From Cellvibrio japonicus Ueda107 (GTDB lineage: Bacteria; Pseudomonadota; Gammaproteobacteria; Pseudomonadales; Cellvibrionaceae), in assembly GCF_000019225.1 (NCBI RefSeq), contig NC_010995.1:62001-126000 (forward strand): a DNA stretch of 64,000 bases. The letters are read 5' to 3'. A program made the position numbers and the translations under genes. Under the pieces are notes generated by a model that was given only the letters and a program-made list of their open reading frames with translations, did no database searches and was not told the DNA's origin. Shown here one piece after another: positions 10,501 through 18,420 of this stretch (its first letter is position 1; each line of letters opens with the position of its first letter).

Positions 10501-10958
10501 GTGCGGGTAGCTTGCGTTTGCACCTGACAGCGGATAGCAGTGCTTATGCTATTAACTATAATGGTTCTTCATTGCGTACAGAACCCACCAAATTTGTGGA
10601 GGGTAGTAGTGGCCAAGTAAACCCAACCCAATTGACAGGTGCAGGTGGAGTATCACGTTATGTGTCTTATCCTGTGGTATCTAGTAGCGATGCGTTGACC
10701 TTTACTGTGACCTATACCAATGGGAGCGCAGATTACGATGTAGTTAATAATCAGAATGGTTGTTTGAATGGCCAAATAGCCATAGTTGATCAAACAGGTA
10801 AAGCATGGAAGGTAGCATCTTCTTGCGGTAATACTACTCCTTCAACTATTACTGCCACGATTAGTGATCCTAATGTCACCGAGTTGTATGTTTTGATGAG
10901 CCGCAACGGTGATGGTGGTGGTGGTATTCGTATTTGGAATATCCAGGTAACTCGATAA
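7515..10958 (+). CDS. Multidomain lipoprotein pectin methylesterase (CE8)
   Basis: The product has 1147 residues. The lipobox LAGC puts the acylated Cys at 19. Order: Ser-rich linker (20-108), concanavalin/LamG-like beta-sandwich (about 109-315), Ig-like domain (316-405), Big_5-like domain (407-543), CE8 pectinesterase (545-878), second Ser linker (about 892-950) and an unassigned C-terminal beta domain (950-1147). The CE8 domain opens with DFRSVQGAL. It carries QDTLLLKGW with Asp686 and GNVDFIWG with Asp706, matching the two catalytic aspartates of the family, and Arg777 in HYLARSPGG. The Trp that usually follows this Arg (LGRPW) is absent. It removes methyl esters from homogalacturonan at the outer surface, preparing it for the pectate lyases nearby. 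It is a single-gene unit with hairpins on both sides. Confidence 0.93.
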   Translation: MKLQIAVTGVIAALILAGCGGSSSGSSKTSSSSSSVNSSVVSSSVSSTSSSVEQSSSSVSEVSSSSESSSEVSSSEVSESSVSSDSSSEESSSSESSSSSSAAALSGCAATTGLYFCDDFAANNSDNWDALPSTINSLAPNGEFSVEDDNGNYIWRYTAASTGGVIALIKPDAFSSVTSADYYVEAKIRPRANSTTSNKQIYLLARYVDGNNWYAGALNVQNATTSTQVEIARMVSGTLSRPVQVKKPIEQGTADEFDGVWYTLRFEVLGDKLTVYLDGETIGSTTDANFTQPGLIGFWTANKSFDIDDIKVGNATDKPASLLLSPSAITYAAEAGDAARVITVNAKTDAGTADDFTVESSDPAVVSVVTNGTEVSLTPVGEGSATIVFTSSSGLVRSITATIAPQFVMPTATYSFTNQLVPAAGETDAYEDLTLKLTFDSVPALGSSGSIRIFKASDDTQVDKIALVDEKDAIGFGTLRSLNTRPVRISGNTASISLHANKLEPNTTYYVAVSEAVFSGATLAGQSFTGIGKNANWSFTTRAAKPAAGLTTIIVDDAGSTADFRSVQGALNYAMEHVALADAVTIEVKDGIYEEPLYLRNKNNVTIRGESREGTIIQYPNNELLNSGSTGRALFLVESADMLSLENLTLKNTTLIGAGGQAETIYFNSTTGRLIAKNANFISEQDTLLLKGWTWFYNTLVAGNVDFIWGYSKASLFEKSEIRSLGRSTGNTNGGYVLQARVESATDKGFVFLNSSVTAGAGPTGETPVDGSHYLARSPGGTTTYDNIVFVNTRMGSHVNAKGWAGGGVNSQPIANPATGTVTTGWREYNTMDLNGNPLDMSGREFVYQLNAGEVAGYCSRAQVFSAYNSGAGWDPMPEDTSDCIDVDGTGGASSSSSAASSEASSESSIASSSSSNSEASSEASSESSSSVSSESGGGTSESSSSSSTGLSINWSPTYEDFAAVVAAQPAAGSNANFNANASAFAIGNFNFYSSGAGSLRLHLTADSSAYAINYNGSSLRTEPTKFVEGSSGQVNPTQLTGAGGVSRYVSYPVVSSSDALTFTVTYTNGSADYDVVNNQNGCLNGQIAIVDQTGKAWKVASSCGNTTPSTITATISDPNVTELYVLMSRNGDGGGGIRIWNIQVTR

Positions 10959-10962
10959 TATA

Positions 10963-11002
10963 TATAAGAAAACGATCGGCAAATGCCGGTCGTTTTCTTA
11001 TA
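10963..11002. terminator. Bidirectional terminator hairpin
   Basis: An 18-bp stem (TATAAGAAAACGATCGGC paired with its near-perfect complement, one G-T pair) with a 4-base loop has A- and T-rich flanks on both sides. It closes the methylesterase gene. Confidence 0.85.
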
Positions 11003-11343
11003 AAGTCCGAGAATAAATCATTCCAAGATAGGCTTGCTGTAAACCTGCACTCACTAGTTAGAAGCTCTGAATAACAGAACTATGGGTACGATGGATAGCA
11101 AAATATGTGTTGATAAGTAACACACCGGAAAAATATAGTCACGTAAACGGTTACTGGTCAACTTGTGACTTGATTAAACATTGAAAAAAATAAACAATTC
11201 CCGCTAATAAAAACTCCGTGCATTAAGGGATACAACAAACAAGCCCAAGGGCTTGATGCATAAGAATAAAGGCTGGACAAGCCAACACTATCGGCATTGG
11301 TTGCGGTTATCGAAGTATTAAAATAACCCTAGAGATGTAACCA
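11003..11343. other. Intergenic region upstream of pectate lyase lipoprotein
   Basis: No gene is seen in these 341 bases. The main signal is GTAAACGGTTAC at 11144-11155, a near-palindrome with a central CG like LacI-family operators (listed separately). GATGTAAC lies directly before the start codon (11334-11341); the same octamer is found before the genes at 1639 and 14397. A promoter is expected here because the preceding gene ends in a strong terminator. Confidence 0.4.
11144..11155. promoter_or_regulatory. Candidate LacI-family operator
   Basis: GTAAACGGTTAC is an inverted repeat with one mismatch around a central CG step, the pattern bound by many LacI/GalR regulators of sugar genes. It lies about 190 bases upstream of the pectate lyase gene at 11344. 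A related core AACGCGTT occurs at 32856-32863, before another pectate lyase. No regulator gene is in the window to pair with it, so this is tentative. Confidence 0.3.
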
Positions 11344-14232
11344 ATGAAAATTTATCCCTTATTGACTGCGGGGCTAGTCTGTAGCCTGGTAGCCTGTGGC
11401 GGTGGCTCGTCCGGCTCCGGTAACCAATCCTCCAGTGTCGTTTCTTCCAGTGTTGTATCTGTTGCCTCAAGTCAACCATCATCTGTAGTGGTTTCCAGCT
11501 CCTCCAGTGTGATTGTTGAGCCATCATCCAGCTCACAAAGCAGTGACGTTGTCTCTTCTGTTGAGTCCTCATCCAGCGAGAGCTCTGTGGCAGAATCCAG
11601 TGAAAGTTCTGTCGCTGAGTCCAGCGAATCTTCCCAAGGGGGTACAGAGTCCAGTGCCTCTTCCGAAAGCAGCAGTGAAGCATCCTCCAGTGTGGCCGAA
11701 TCATCTGTTTCCAGTAGTGAGCAATCTTCGGCTGAAAGCAGTGAATCCTCTTCCAGTGAAACCAGTTCAGAGGCCTCATCATCCGCTGAAGCACTTAACT
11801 GGAATGTGTACAGCGCGGACTACCATCCAGCCACTAATGGCTCCGTTACCCTGGCTGGTGGTGAAATAGCTGAATTTACTGCGGGTGGTAATGGCGATTA
11901 CTTCGTTGATCAATTCGATGGCACCGTAGTTCTGGATACCAGTAGTGTCGGCACTGATACGACCAGTGCAACCTTCTATAACGTGGTGAATGCAGAAGGT
12001 GTTTATCCCAAGTACTTCACCTTGGTTGCCGGCGTAAAAGGCAATGCGGACAGCTTGCGTGTATTGGAGCTGGAAGTGGCCATGGCCGATGAGGCTCAAA
12101 TCGGTAGCCGCCTCAAAGCCATCTTGCGTAATGATGGCAGTAACAAAGGCGTTCAACTGGAGACTGCCAACAATGGCAGCAGTGTAAACAGCTATAACGT
12201 CAACGATATGGACAAGTTTGCCATCTACCAGATTGCCATTACCCTGACCAGCTCTACTAACGGCAGTGTCAATGTGTATCGTAATGGCGTATTGATGCCT
12301 GGCTTATCGCTGGATAACGTCACTATGCGTGCTACCAGCGCGGCGAGTGATAACTTTGTTCGCTTTGGTGAAGTCAGTGGCAGTGCAGCCTATAAATCCA
12401 CTGTCGATTGGGTAATCTGGACTAACCAGGCGGCTTACAGTCCTTTGGCGTTGGATGGCCTGCTGCCTGCCGGTCTGGGCTGTGTTTATGGTTACGGCAG
12501 CTCCGATCAATTGGAAACTTGTGAAAATCCACCTGTATCTGGCGGCAGCAGCTCATCCAGTGGCGGTGCTAACTCCTCCGCAGCCAGCAGCATTGACCAT
12601 GGAACCGCAGAAATCCGTCCGGCAAAAATAGAAGGGTTTGCTGCCTATGCCAATGTGACCGGTGGTGCAGGTGGTCCGGTTATCACGGTAACAACCGGTA
12701 CGGAATTAAACGCAGCCCTGTGCGGCGTGCGCAATGGCAACAGGACTGCACCCGTGATCATTATGGTGGATGGAACTATCAACCATTCCAATACCACCTC
12801 CCAGGGTTGTGATACCCAAAATGATGTGATTGAAATCAAAAATACCAGCAATATTTCCATTATCGGTGTGGGCACCAATGCCTTGTTTGATGAGATTGGT
12901 ATCCATGTGCGTAGTGCCTCCAACATTATCATCCAGAATGTGCACATCCGTAACGTGAAGAAGAGTGGTTCGCCAACGTCTAACGGCGGCGATGCTATCG
13001 GCATGGAAACCAACGTGGATCGCGTGTGGATCGACCACAACTGGCTTGAAGCATCCGGTGGTGAAAAAGATGGTTATGATTCCTTGTTGGATATGAAGGC
13101 GGGTGTAACCAACGTAACCGTGTCCTACAACATATTCAATGACTCCAGTCGCGCGGGTCTGATCGGTTCCAGCGATAGTGACAACAAAAACAACAATATT
13201 ACGTTCCACCATAATTGGTATCGTAATATTGAACAGCGCACGCCGTTGATTCGTCACTCACTGGTGCATATCTATAACAACTATTGGTCTACTGAAAATC
13301 GTAGTGCCATGATTCATGGCATCAATTCGCGTATGAATGCCAAGGCACTGGTAGAAAGTAATTATTTCTACAATGTGAATAACCCCCTGTTGGCCAGTAA
13401 TGATTCCAAAGTGGCTGGCTGCTGGCAGACCAATAACGACAACACGCTGGTTAATCACATCTATTCGCGCAGTGTTACTAATGGTGCCCTGGTTATTCCG
13501 GAAATTATTGATGGCCAGATGCAGTCTACGTGTGAAGTAACGGTTCCCTATACCGTAGACATGGATCCTGCAGTGAATGTGCCGGCCATCGTAATGACCA
13601 ATGCAGGTGTGGGAATTATTTCAACGGAAGTCGGTAGCTCAAGCTCCAGTTCGTCTTCATCGTCCGTTAGCAGCCAAACATCCAGCTCTGGTACATCATC
13701 CAGTTCACCGTCAGCGGGAACAGGTGTGTTGGTGAATGAAGAGTTTGGTGTAGATAAAGCCACACTGTTCAGTGCGACTTATAAAGCTATCTCTACTGAC
13801 TCCAGTGCAGCCCTCTATTTTGTAACAGGGGGCAATTCGGGTATTACGGTAGTCAACGACCAGCTGTCGATAGTAGGTGGTCGTTTCACCATTGGTCATC
13901 GTCCACCACGTACTGCTACTACAGCCAGTGACCTGAGCGCCAACGGTGATTTTGATTTAACCAGTCCATATCGCATTAGCTTTACCGTTGTTTCAGCGTC
14001 AGGTGCAGGTAAAGTACAGGTGTATGTGGATAACAATACTACTAGCCAGGGCAATTCCCTGCACAGTAATGATTCCAAAGTTTATGAAGTCGTCGCTAAT
14101 ACGCTAACTGCTGGACAGGTAGTGGAAATCACGCCGTCATCAATAGGAACATCTACATCATTTATTGCAATTCGTGCTGAAAGCTCAGCAACAATTGTGA
14201 TTGATGACTTGAAGTTGGAATATATTGATTAG
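11344..14232 (+). CDS. Lipoprotein pectate lyase, PL1 family, with LamG-like and DNNTT modules
   Basis: The product has 962 residues. Lipobox LVAC puts Cys at 18. Order: long Ser/Glu linker (19-152), LamG-like beta-sandwich (about 153-395), short Ser linker, PL1 parallel beta-helix (about 419-760), Ser linker (763-793) and one DNNTT module (795-962). The lyase carries RVWIDHNWLEAS, then KDGYDSLLDMKAG, GLIGSSDSD, FHHNWYRN and the catalytic-region motif QRTPLIRHSLVHIYNNYW, which fits the PL1 R-x-P-x-x-R pattern with Ca2+-binding Asp residues upstream. It cleaves de-esterified homogalacturonan by beta-elimination at the cell surface. Fusion to the DNNTT module is the best evidence that this module binds pectin or another wall glycan. 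A strong terminator follows. Confidence 0.92.
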   Translation: MKIYPLLTAGLVCSLVACGGGSSGSGNQSSSVVSSSVVSVASSQPSSVVVSSSSSVIVEPSSSSQSSDVVSSVESSSSESSVAESSESSVAESSESSQGGTESSASSESSSEASSSVAESSVSSSEQSSAESSESSSSETSSEASSSAEALNWNVYSADYHPATNGSVTLAGGEIAEFTAGGNGDYFVDQFDGTVVLDTSSVGTDTTSATFYNVVNAEGVYPKYFTLVAGVKGNADSLRVLELEVAMADEAQIGSRLKAILRNDGSNKGVQLETANNGSSVNSYNVNDMDKFAIYQIAITLTSSTNGSVNVYRNGVLMPGLSLDNVTMRATSAASDNFVRFGEVSGSAAYKSTVDWVIWTNQAAYSPLALDGLLPAGLGCVYGYGSSDQLETCENPPVSGGSSSSSGGANSSAASSIDHGTAEIRPAKIEGFAAYANVTGGAGGPVITVTTGTELNAALCGVRNGNRTAPVIIMVDGTINHSNTTSQGCDTQNDVIEIKNTSNISIIGVGTNALFDEIGIHVRSASNIIIQNVHIRNVKKSGSPTSNGGDAIGMETNVDRVWIDHNWLEASGGEKDGYDSLLDMKAGVTNVTVSYNIFNDSSRAGLIGSSDSDNKNNNITFHHNWYRNIEQRTPLIRHSLVHIYNNYWSTENRSAMIHGINSRMNAKALVESNYFYNVNNPLLASNDSKVAGCWQTNNDNTLVNHIYSRSVTNGALVIPEIIDGQMQSTCEVTVPYTVDMDPAVNVPAIVMTNAGVGIISTEVGSSSSSSSSSSVSSQTSSSGTSSSSPSAGTGVLVNEEFGVDKATLFSATYKAISTDSSAALYFVTGGNSGITVVNDQLSIVGGRFTIGHRPPRTATTASDLSANGDFDLTSPYRISFTVVSASGAGKVQVYVDNNTTSQGNSLHSNDSKVYEVVANTLTAGQVVEITPSSIGTSTSFIAIRAESSATIVIDDLKLEYID

Positions 14233-14247
14233 TAGTAAATCAGTTAA

Positions 14248-14276
14248 AAAATGCCCGGAACAATTCCGGGCATTTT
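14248..14276. terminator. Rho-independent terminator
   Basis: A 13-bp perfect stem (AAAATGCCCGGAA / TTCCGGGCATTTT) with a 3-base loop and A/T runs on both sides closes the pectate lyase gene. Confidence 0.88.
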
Positions 14277-14396
14277 GGTTTATATAAAAATAAAGCTGGT
14301 GTTAAACCAGAAGATGATAAATCGGCAAGCCATTCGGTAGCAGTCAGTTTTCAGATGTAACAATAACAATTAAATCGATTTATCAGGAAAACCAAC

Positions 14397-17300
14397 ATGA
14401 AAATTTCAATTATCTTTGCACTTATGCTAAGTGTATTGATGGTAGGCTGTGGCGGATCAGGGTCATCTCTGGATCCTCTCTATCCGCCGAAAGTAAGCTC
14501 GTCTGCCATCAGTTCTACCCCGGTTAGCAGTACGCCAGTCTCCAGTATCTCATCCAGTGCGACTGTTAGTAGTACGTCCAGCAGCACACCGGTTGAGGCA
14601 AGCAGTTCTTTTCAAAGTGAGATTTCGTCCAGTTCTGAAAGTAGCAGCTCTGAAAGCAGTGTAGAGAGCAGCGCCGAATCCAGTTCCAGCGAAACATCCA
14701 GCGATGCCTCCAGCAGCGAATCCAGTAGCTCTGCTGCTAGTTCCAGTCTTGGTCCGATCCAGACGGGTGTCTTCCTGGATGCGGCAGTCAGCAACCTGGG
14801 TTATCGCACACAAAGCCTTGATGGTTCCACTAATGAGTTGGGTGAGTTCAATTATCGCGAAGGTGAGACGATTGTCTTCTTTATCGGTGAATTGGAATTT
14901 CCCGCCGTGCCTGTGGCAGACATTATCACTCCACTTGATTTAGCCAATACCGATAATCCCAATAATCCGGTTGTGATTAATATCGCCCGCCTGTTGCAGA
15001 GCCTCGATAGTGATGGTGATGCTGAAAACGGCATTAGTTTAAGTGAGGCCGCAATTAGTGCAGCGCGTATACTGGATTTTACCCTGGCACCGGAAATATT
15101 CGAACAACTGCCCGCGGTACAATCTTGGTTGCAAGAGTCAGGTGGTCCTAATCAATCATTGGTTAGCACTGAGCAGGCATTGGCACATTTGCAGGCAACA
15201 TTGGATTTTATCTATGGCCCAGGGTCATCAAGCAGCAGTTCAGCAATTGCCAGCAGCGCATCCTCTTCCAGTAGTGTGGTTGAATCCAGTTCATCAGCAG
15301 AAAGTAGCCAGGTTCAATCTTCCAACTCCAGTGTTACCGGCGGTGAGCAAAGCTCTTCCAGTAGCCAGGAAACATCCAGCTCTGAGGCTTCATCAGAAGC
15401 GAGCAGTGAAATTGCGGTTAGTTCAGAGTCTTCGGTTACCAGTAGTGAAACTTCTACAAGTTCTGTTGAGTCATCCGTAGCGAACAGTGAAGCATCTTCA
15501 AGTGAGGAATCTTCTGCTACCAGTAGTGAGGAATCCTCAAGTTCTGCTGAATCATCTGTAGCAAGCAGTGAAGTATCATCCAGTGTGGAGTCTTCTGCTA
15601 TCAGTAGCGAGGATTCTTCAAGCTCTGTTGAATCATCAGTGGCAAGCAGTGAGGCATCGTCCAGCGCAGAGTCTTCCAGCAGCTCGGAAGATGATGTGTG
15701 GCAAGGCAATGCTTATGATTTATTTGGTACCTCTACCTCTATTCCGCAAGGAGTTATTAATCTAAATACAGATAATGCGGTAACTATGACTGCTAAAGGT
15801 GGCAGCATTAATACAAGCAATCGTAAATTCTTCTTTGCTCATCAGCCGGTGAGCGGCGATTTTGTATTTAGTGCTCGCTTGGCGTCTGTGACTGTAGCTA
15901 ATGAAGGTGCATTCACTGTGTTGGCAAACAACCAGTTCCGTTATGGCTTGTTGGCGGTGGAAAATCTTAATGCTGTGGCCAGTTATCCGGACTTGGGCCG
16001 ATTTGCAGAAATAGGCATTTACACAGCAACAGCAGCGCCAACCTTTACCGGATCACGCGCCTACAAACTGGATGTGGGTGGTAGTACAACCCAAAGTCGC
16101 ACCAATGGTACCTGGACAGTGGGTAACTATTTACGCATTGCCCGTACAGGTAATTCTATCCATTTATCTACGTCTGTTGATGGCGAGGCTTACACGGCTG
16201 TAAATACCAGTAGCCTGACTGATGCAAACAGTAATCCGATTGGTAGTGATTGGCACATTGGTTTTTATGCTGCATCAGGCGCTGATGAGTTAACGCTGGT
16301 TTTTGACAATATTTCATTGGAAACTGGCAGCACTGCATCCAGTAGCTCTTCCGATAGCTCTGCTCAATCATCCAGTAGCAGTGAAGTTGCCTCAAGCTCT
16401 AGTATCGCCTCTTCTGTGGAATCATCGAGCAGTTCAGTTGAATCTTCATCAAGCAGCAGTGTCGTTATCATAGGCTCCTCTTCCTCTGCCGGCAGCGAAA
16501 CGTCTTCAAGTGCAGAATCCTCTGTCGCAAGCAGCGAGGGATCCTCAAGTACTGAATCTTCAGCAGTCAGCAGTGAAGCCTCTTCAAGTGTGGAATCTTC
16601 TGTCGCAAGCAGCGAGGAATCTTCAAGCGCTGAGTCTTCAGCGGTCAGCAGCGAAGTATCTTCAAGTGCAGAATCCTCTGTCGCAAGCAGCGAGGAATCC
16701 TCAAGCGCTGAATCTTCAGCAGTCAGCAGCGAAGTGTCTTCAAGTGTGGAATCCTCTGTCGCAAGCAGCGAGGAATCTTCAAGCGCTGAGTCTTCAGTGG
16801 TCAGCAGCGAAGCATCGTCAAGTGCAGAATCTTCTGTTGCAAGCAGCGCAGAGTCATCTGCAAGCAGTAGTGAAGAATCTTCAAGTTCTGAAGCATCTAG
16901 CAGTAGTTCTTCGGCGGGTATCGTAAATACCCTGCTACCGATATATGAAGACTTTGATAATGTGGTAGATGCAACCAGCTTTACAACGAACTACAAATTA
17001 TTGGCAACTGACAACCAGATCTCTTTCTACCACAGGCTAAGTGGTGCTTTTGCCTTGGCAGGTGATGTGAACCAGGCACTGGTGTTATCACCGGTAAGGT
17101 TGTCATTGGGTAATACCACGCCTGCTGTTGAAACAACATCAAGCGATAGCGCAACAACAGGTGAGTTAGACTTGAGCGAACCCTACAGGATTTCATTCTG
17201 TGTACTGGATCGTAATAGCGCCGGTAATTTGCAGGTACAGATCGATAACAATACTACTGGTGGTGGTAACTCTATCCACTCTGGTAGTACGTCTCGCATT

Positions 17301-18326
17301 TACAGCCAGTCTATATCTGGGTTAACAGTGGGCCAACGAGTCACTATTAATTCTTCGCTAGGTACACCAACATCGTTTGTAACGCTGCGTGTAGATGGCG
17401 GCGGCTCAGTCACCATTGATGATCTTTGGATTGGTTATCAGTCTGATACCAGCACTGAGCCTGCAGCGGAAACCTGTATTCCACCTGCACCGGTAGCACC
17501 TGCTGCACCACAAGTGACTGCTGGTGATGCCGAACTGTCTGTAACCTGGAGCGCCATTGCCGGCGCTACCGGTTACGAGCTGGTGTATAACACAATTGAC
17601 ACCATTGATGGTGCAACCGAATATGCTAATAACCCGGTTACAGGTACCAGTACAACGATTACCGGTTTAACTAATGACACAACTTATTATGTGTTTGTGC
17701 GTGCAGTTAATACTGGTGGCTTCAGTGATTACAGTGTGAGTGCGAGTGGTACACCCGTTATTTCATCTGGTGGTGGGGAAGAGGAACCATCGAACAGTGT
17801 TCTATTGCTAGAAGACTTTAACGGTGCAACATCGGCGACATTTTTCACTGTCGATTATAAAGCTTTGCCAGAAAACTCTTCATTACCTATGTATAGGGCT
17901 ATATCAAATGGCTCTAATGCACAATTTTCAAATGATCAATTACGCATAGTTGGCAATACAATAATTACAATTGGTGCAGAAAACTCTACAAATACTACGA
18001 GTGGAGATATACCAGCAGGTATTTTTGATTTATCAAAACCATATAAGATTGTATTTGATGTAATTGAAAATGGTACAGGCTCAGGAAAAATACAAATACA
18101 GATTGATAACAATACAAGCAGTAGTGGGACATCTATTCATGGTGCCGGCAGTAGGATTTATGATGTGGCGGCTGCAAGTATAGTAGCTGGAACGGTTGAG
18201 ATTAATAACCCAACTAAAACTGGAGGGGTTCCAGTGGGAACAACATCATCTCATATAAGTATTCGATCGGAGGGCGGTGCTAAAGTTGTAGTTATTGACA
18301 ATTTTAGAGTTGAATATATTGAGTAA
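14397..18326 (+). CDS. Very large modular lipoprotein without recognised enzyme; tandem Ser-linker repeats
   Basis: The product has 1309 residues. The lipobox ends in MVGC with Cys18. Order: Ser linker (about 35-118); an unnamed alpha/beta domain (118-277) with LGEFNYREGE, IGELEF and NIARLLQSLDSDGD; Ser linker (278-434); concanavalin/DUF1349-like domain (436-645) with DFVFSARL and YLRIARTGN; very long Ser linker (645-842) with a 26-residue tandem repeat; DNNTT module (843-1030); FN3-like domain (1030-1122); DNNTT module (1130-1309). No catalytic motif is visible. Close similarity of WIGYQSDTSTEP and the following FN3 to the 4626-7418 protein points to duplication. I infer a surface-anchored, multi-point glycan-binding protein; an enzyme of unknown family in 118-277 cannot be excluded. 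It has its own start signals (AGGAAA before ATG) and terminator. Confidence 0.82.
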   Translation: MKISIIFALMLSVLMVGCGGSGSSLDPLYPPKVSSSAISSTPVSSTPVSSISSSATVSSTSSSTPVEASSSFQSEISSSSESSSSESSVESSAESSSSETSSDASSSESSSSAASSSLGPIQTGVFLDAAVSNLGYRTQSLDGSTNELGEFNYREGETIVFFIGELEFPAVPVADIITPLDLANTDNPNNPVVINIARLLQSLDSDGDAENGISLSEAAISAARILDFTLAPEIFEQLPAVQSWLQESGGPNQSLVSTEQALAHLQATLDFIYGPGSSSSSSAIASSASSSSSVVESSSSAESSQVQSSNSSVTGGEQSSSSSQETSSSEASSEASSEIAVSSESSVTSSETSTSSVESSVANSEASSSEESSATSSEESSSSAESSVASSEVSSSVESSAISSEDSSSSVESSVASSEASSSAESSSSSEDDVWQGNAYDLFGTSTSIPQGVINLNTDNAVTMTAKGGSINTSNRKFFFAHQPVSGDFVFSARLASVTVANEGAFTVLANNQFRYGLLAVENLNAVASYPDLGRFAEIGIYTATAAPTFTGSRAYKLDVGGSTTQSRTNGTWTVGNYLRIARTGNSIHLSTSVDGEAYTAVNTSSLTDANSNPIGSDWHIGFYAASGADELTLVFDNISLETGSTASSSSSDSSAQSSSSSEVASSSSIASSVESSSSSVESSSSSSVVIIGSSSSAGSETSSSAESSVASSEGSSSTESSAVSSEASSSVESSVASSEESSSAESSAVSSEVSSSAESSVASSEESSSAESSAVSSEVSSSVESSVASSEESSSAESSVVSSEASSSAESSVASSAESSASSSEESSSSEASSSSSSAGIVNTLLPIYEDFDNVVDATSFTTNYKLLATDNQISFYHRLSGAFALAGDVNQALVLSPVRLSLGNTTPAVETTSSDSATTGELDLSEPYRISFCVLDRNSAGNLQVQIDNNTTGGGNSIHSGSTSRIYSQSISGLTVGQRVTINSSLGTPTSFVTLRVDGGGSVTIDDLWIGYQSDTSTEPAAETCIPPAPVAPAAPQVTAGDAELSVTWSAIAGATGYELVYNTIDTIDGATEYANNPVTGTSTTITGLTNDTTYYVFVRAVNTGGFSDYSVSASGTPVISSGGGEEEPSNSVLLLEDFNGATSATFFTVDYKALPENSSLPMYRAISNGSNAQFSNDQLRIVGNTIITIGAENSTNTTSGDIPAGIFDLSKPYKIVFDVIENGTGSGKIQIQIDNNTSSSGTSIHGAGSRIYDVAAASIVAGTVEINNPTKTGGVPVGTTSSHISIRSEGGAKVVVIDNFRVEYIE
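16524..16835 (+). repeat. 78-bp tandem repeat, four units, in Ser linker
   Basis: Four consecutive 26-codon units encode variants of VASSEESSSAESSAVSSEVS plus SSAESS. They differ mainly at a few Ala/Val/Gly/Thr positions, so the repeat is recent at the DNA level. More diverged copies precede it at about 15415-15690. It is in frame, so unit number can change without breaking the protein. Confidence 0.85.
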
Positions 18327-18342
18327 TTAATAAATAAATATT

Positions 18343-18380
18343 AATAAAAATGCCCCGACTCAGGTCGGGGCATTTTTATT
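18343..18380. terminator. Rho-independent terminator
   Basis: A 17-bp perfect stem (AATAAAAATGCCCCGAC and its complement) with loop TCAG and A/T runs on both sides closes the 14397-18326 gene. Confidence 0.9.
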
Positions 18381-18420
18381 AAAAAACTATAAAAAACCAA
18401 CACAACGTGAGAGAGAAGTA

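Noticed and set aside
13548..13763. Ser-linker DNA as a CRISPR-like or direct-repeat array
   Set aside because: The repeats are in-frame codons for Ser with irregular spacing; there are no conserved repeats with unique spacers anywhere in the window.
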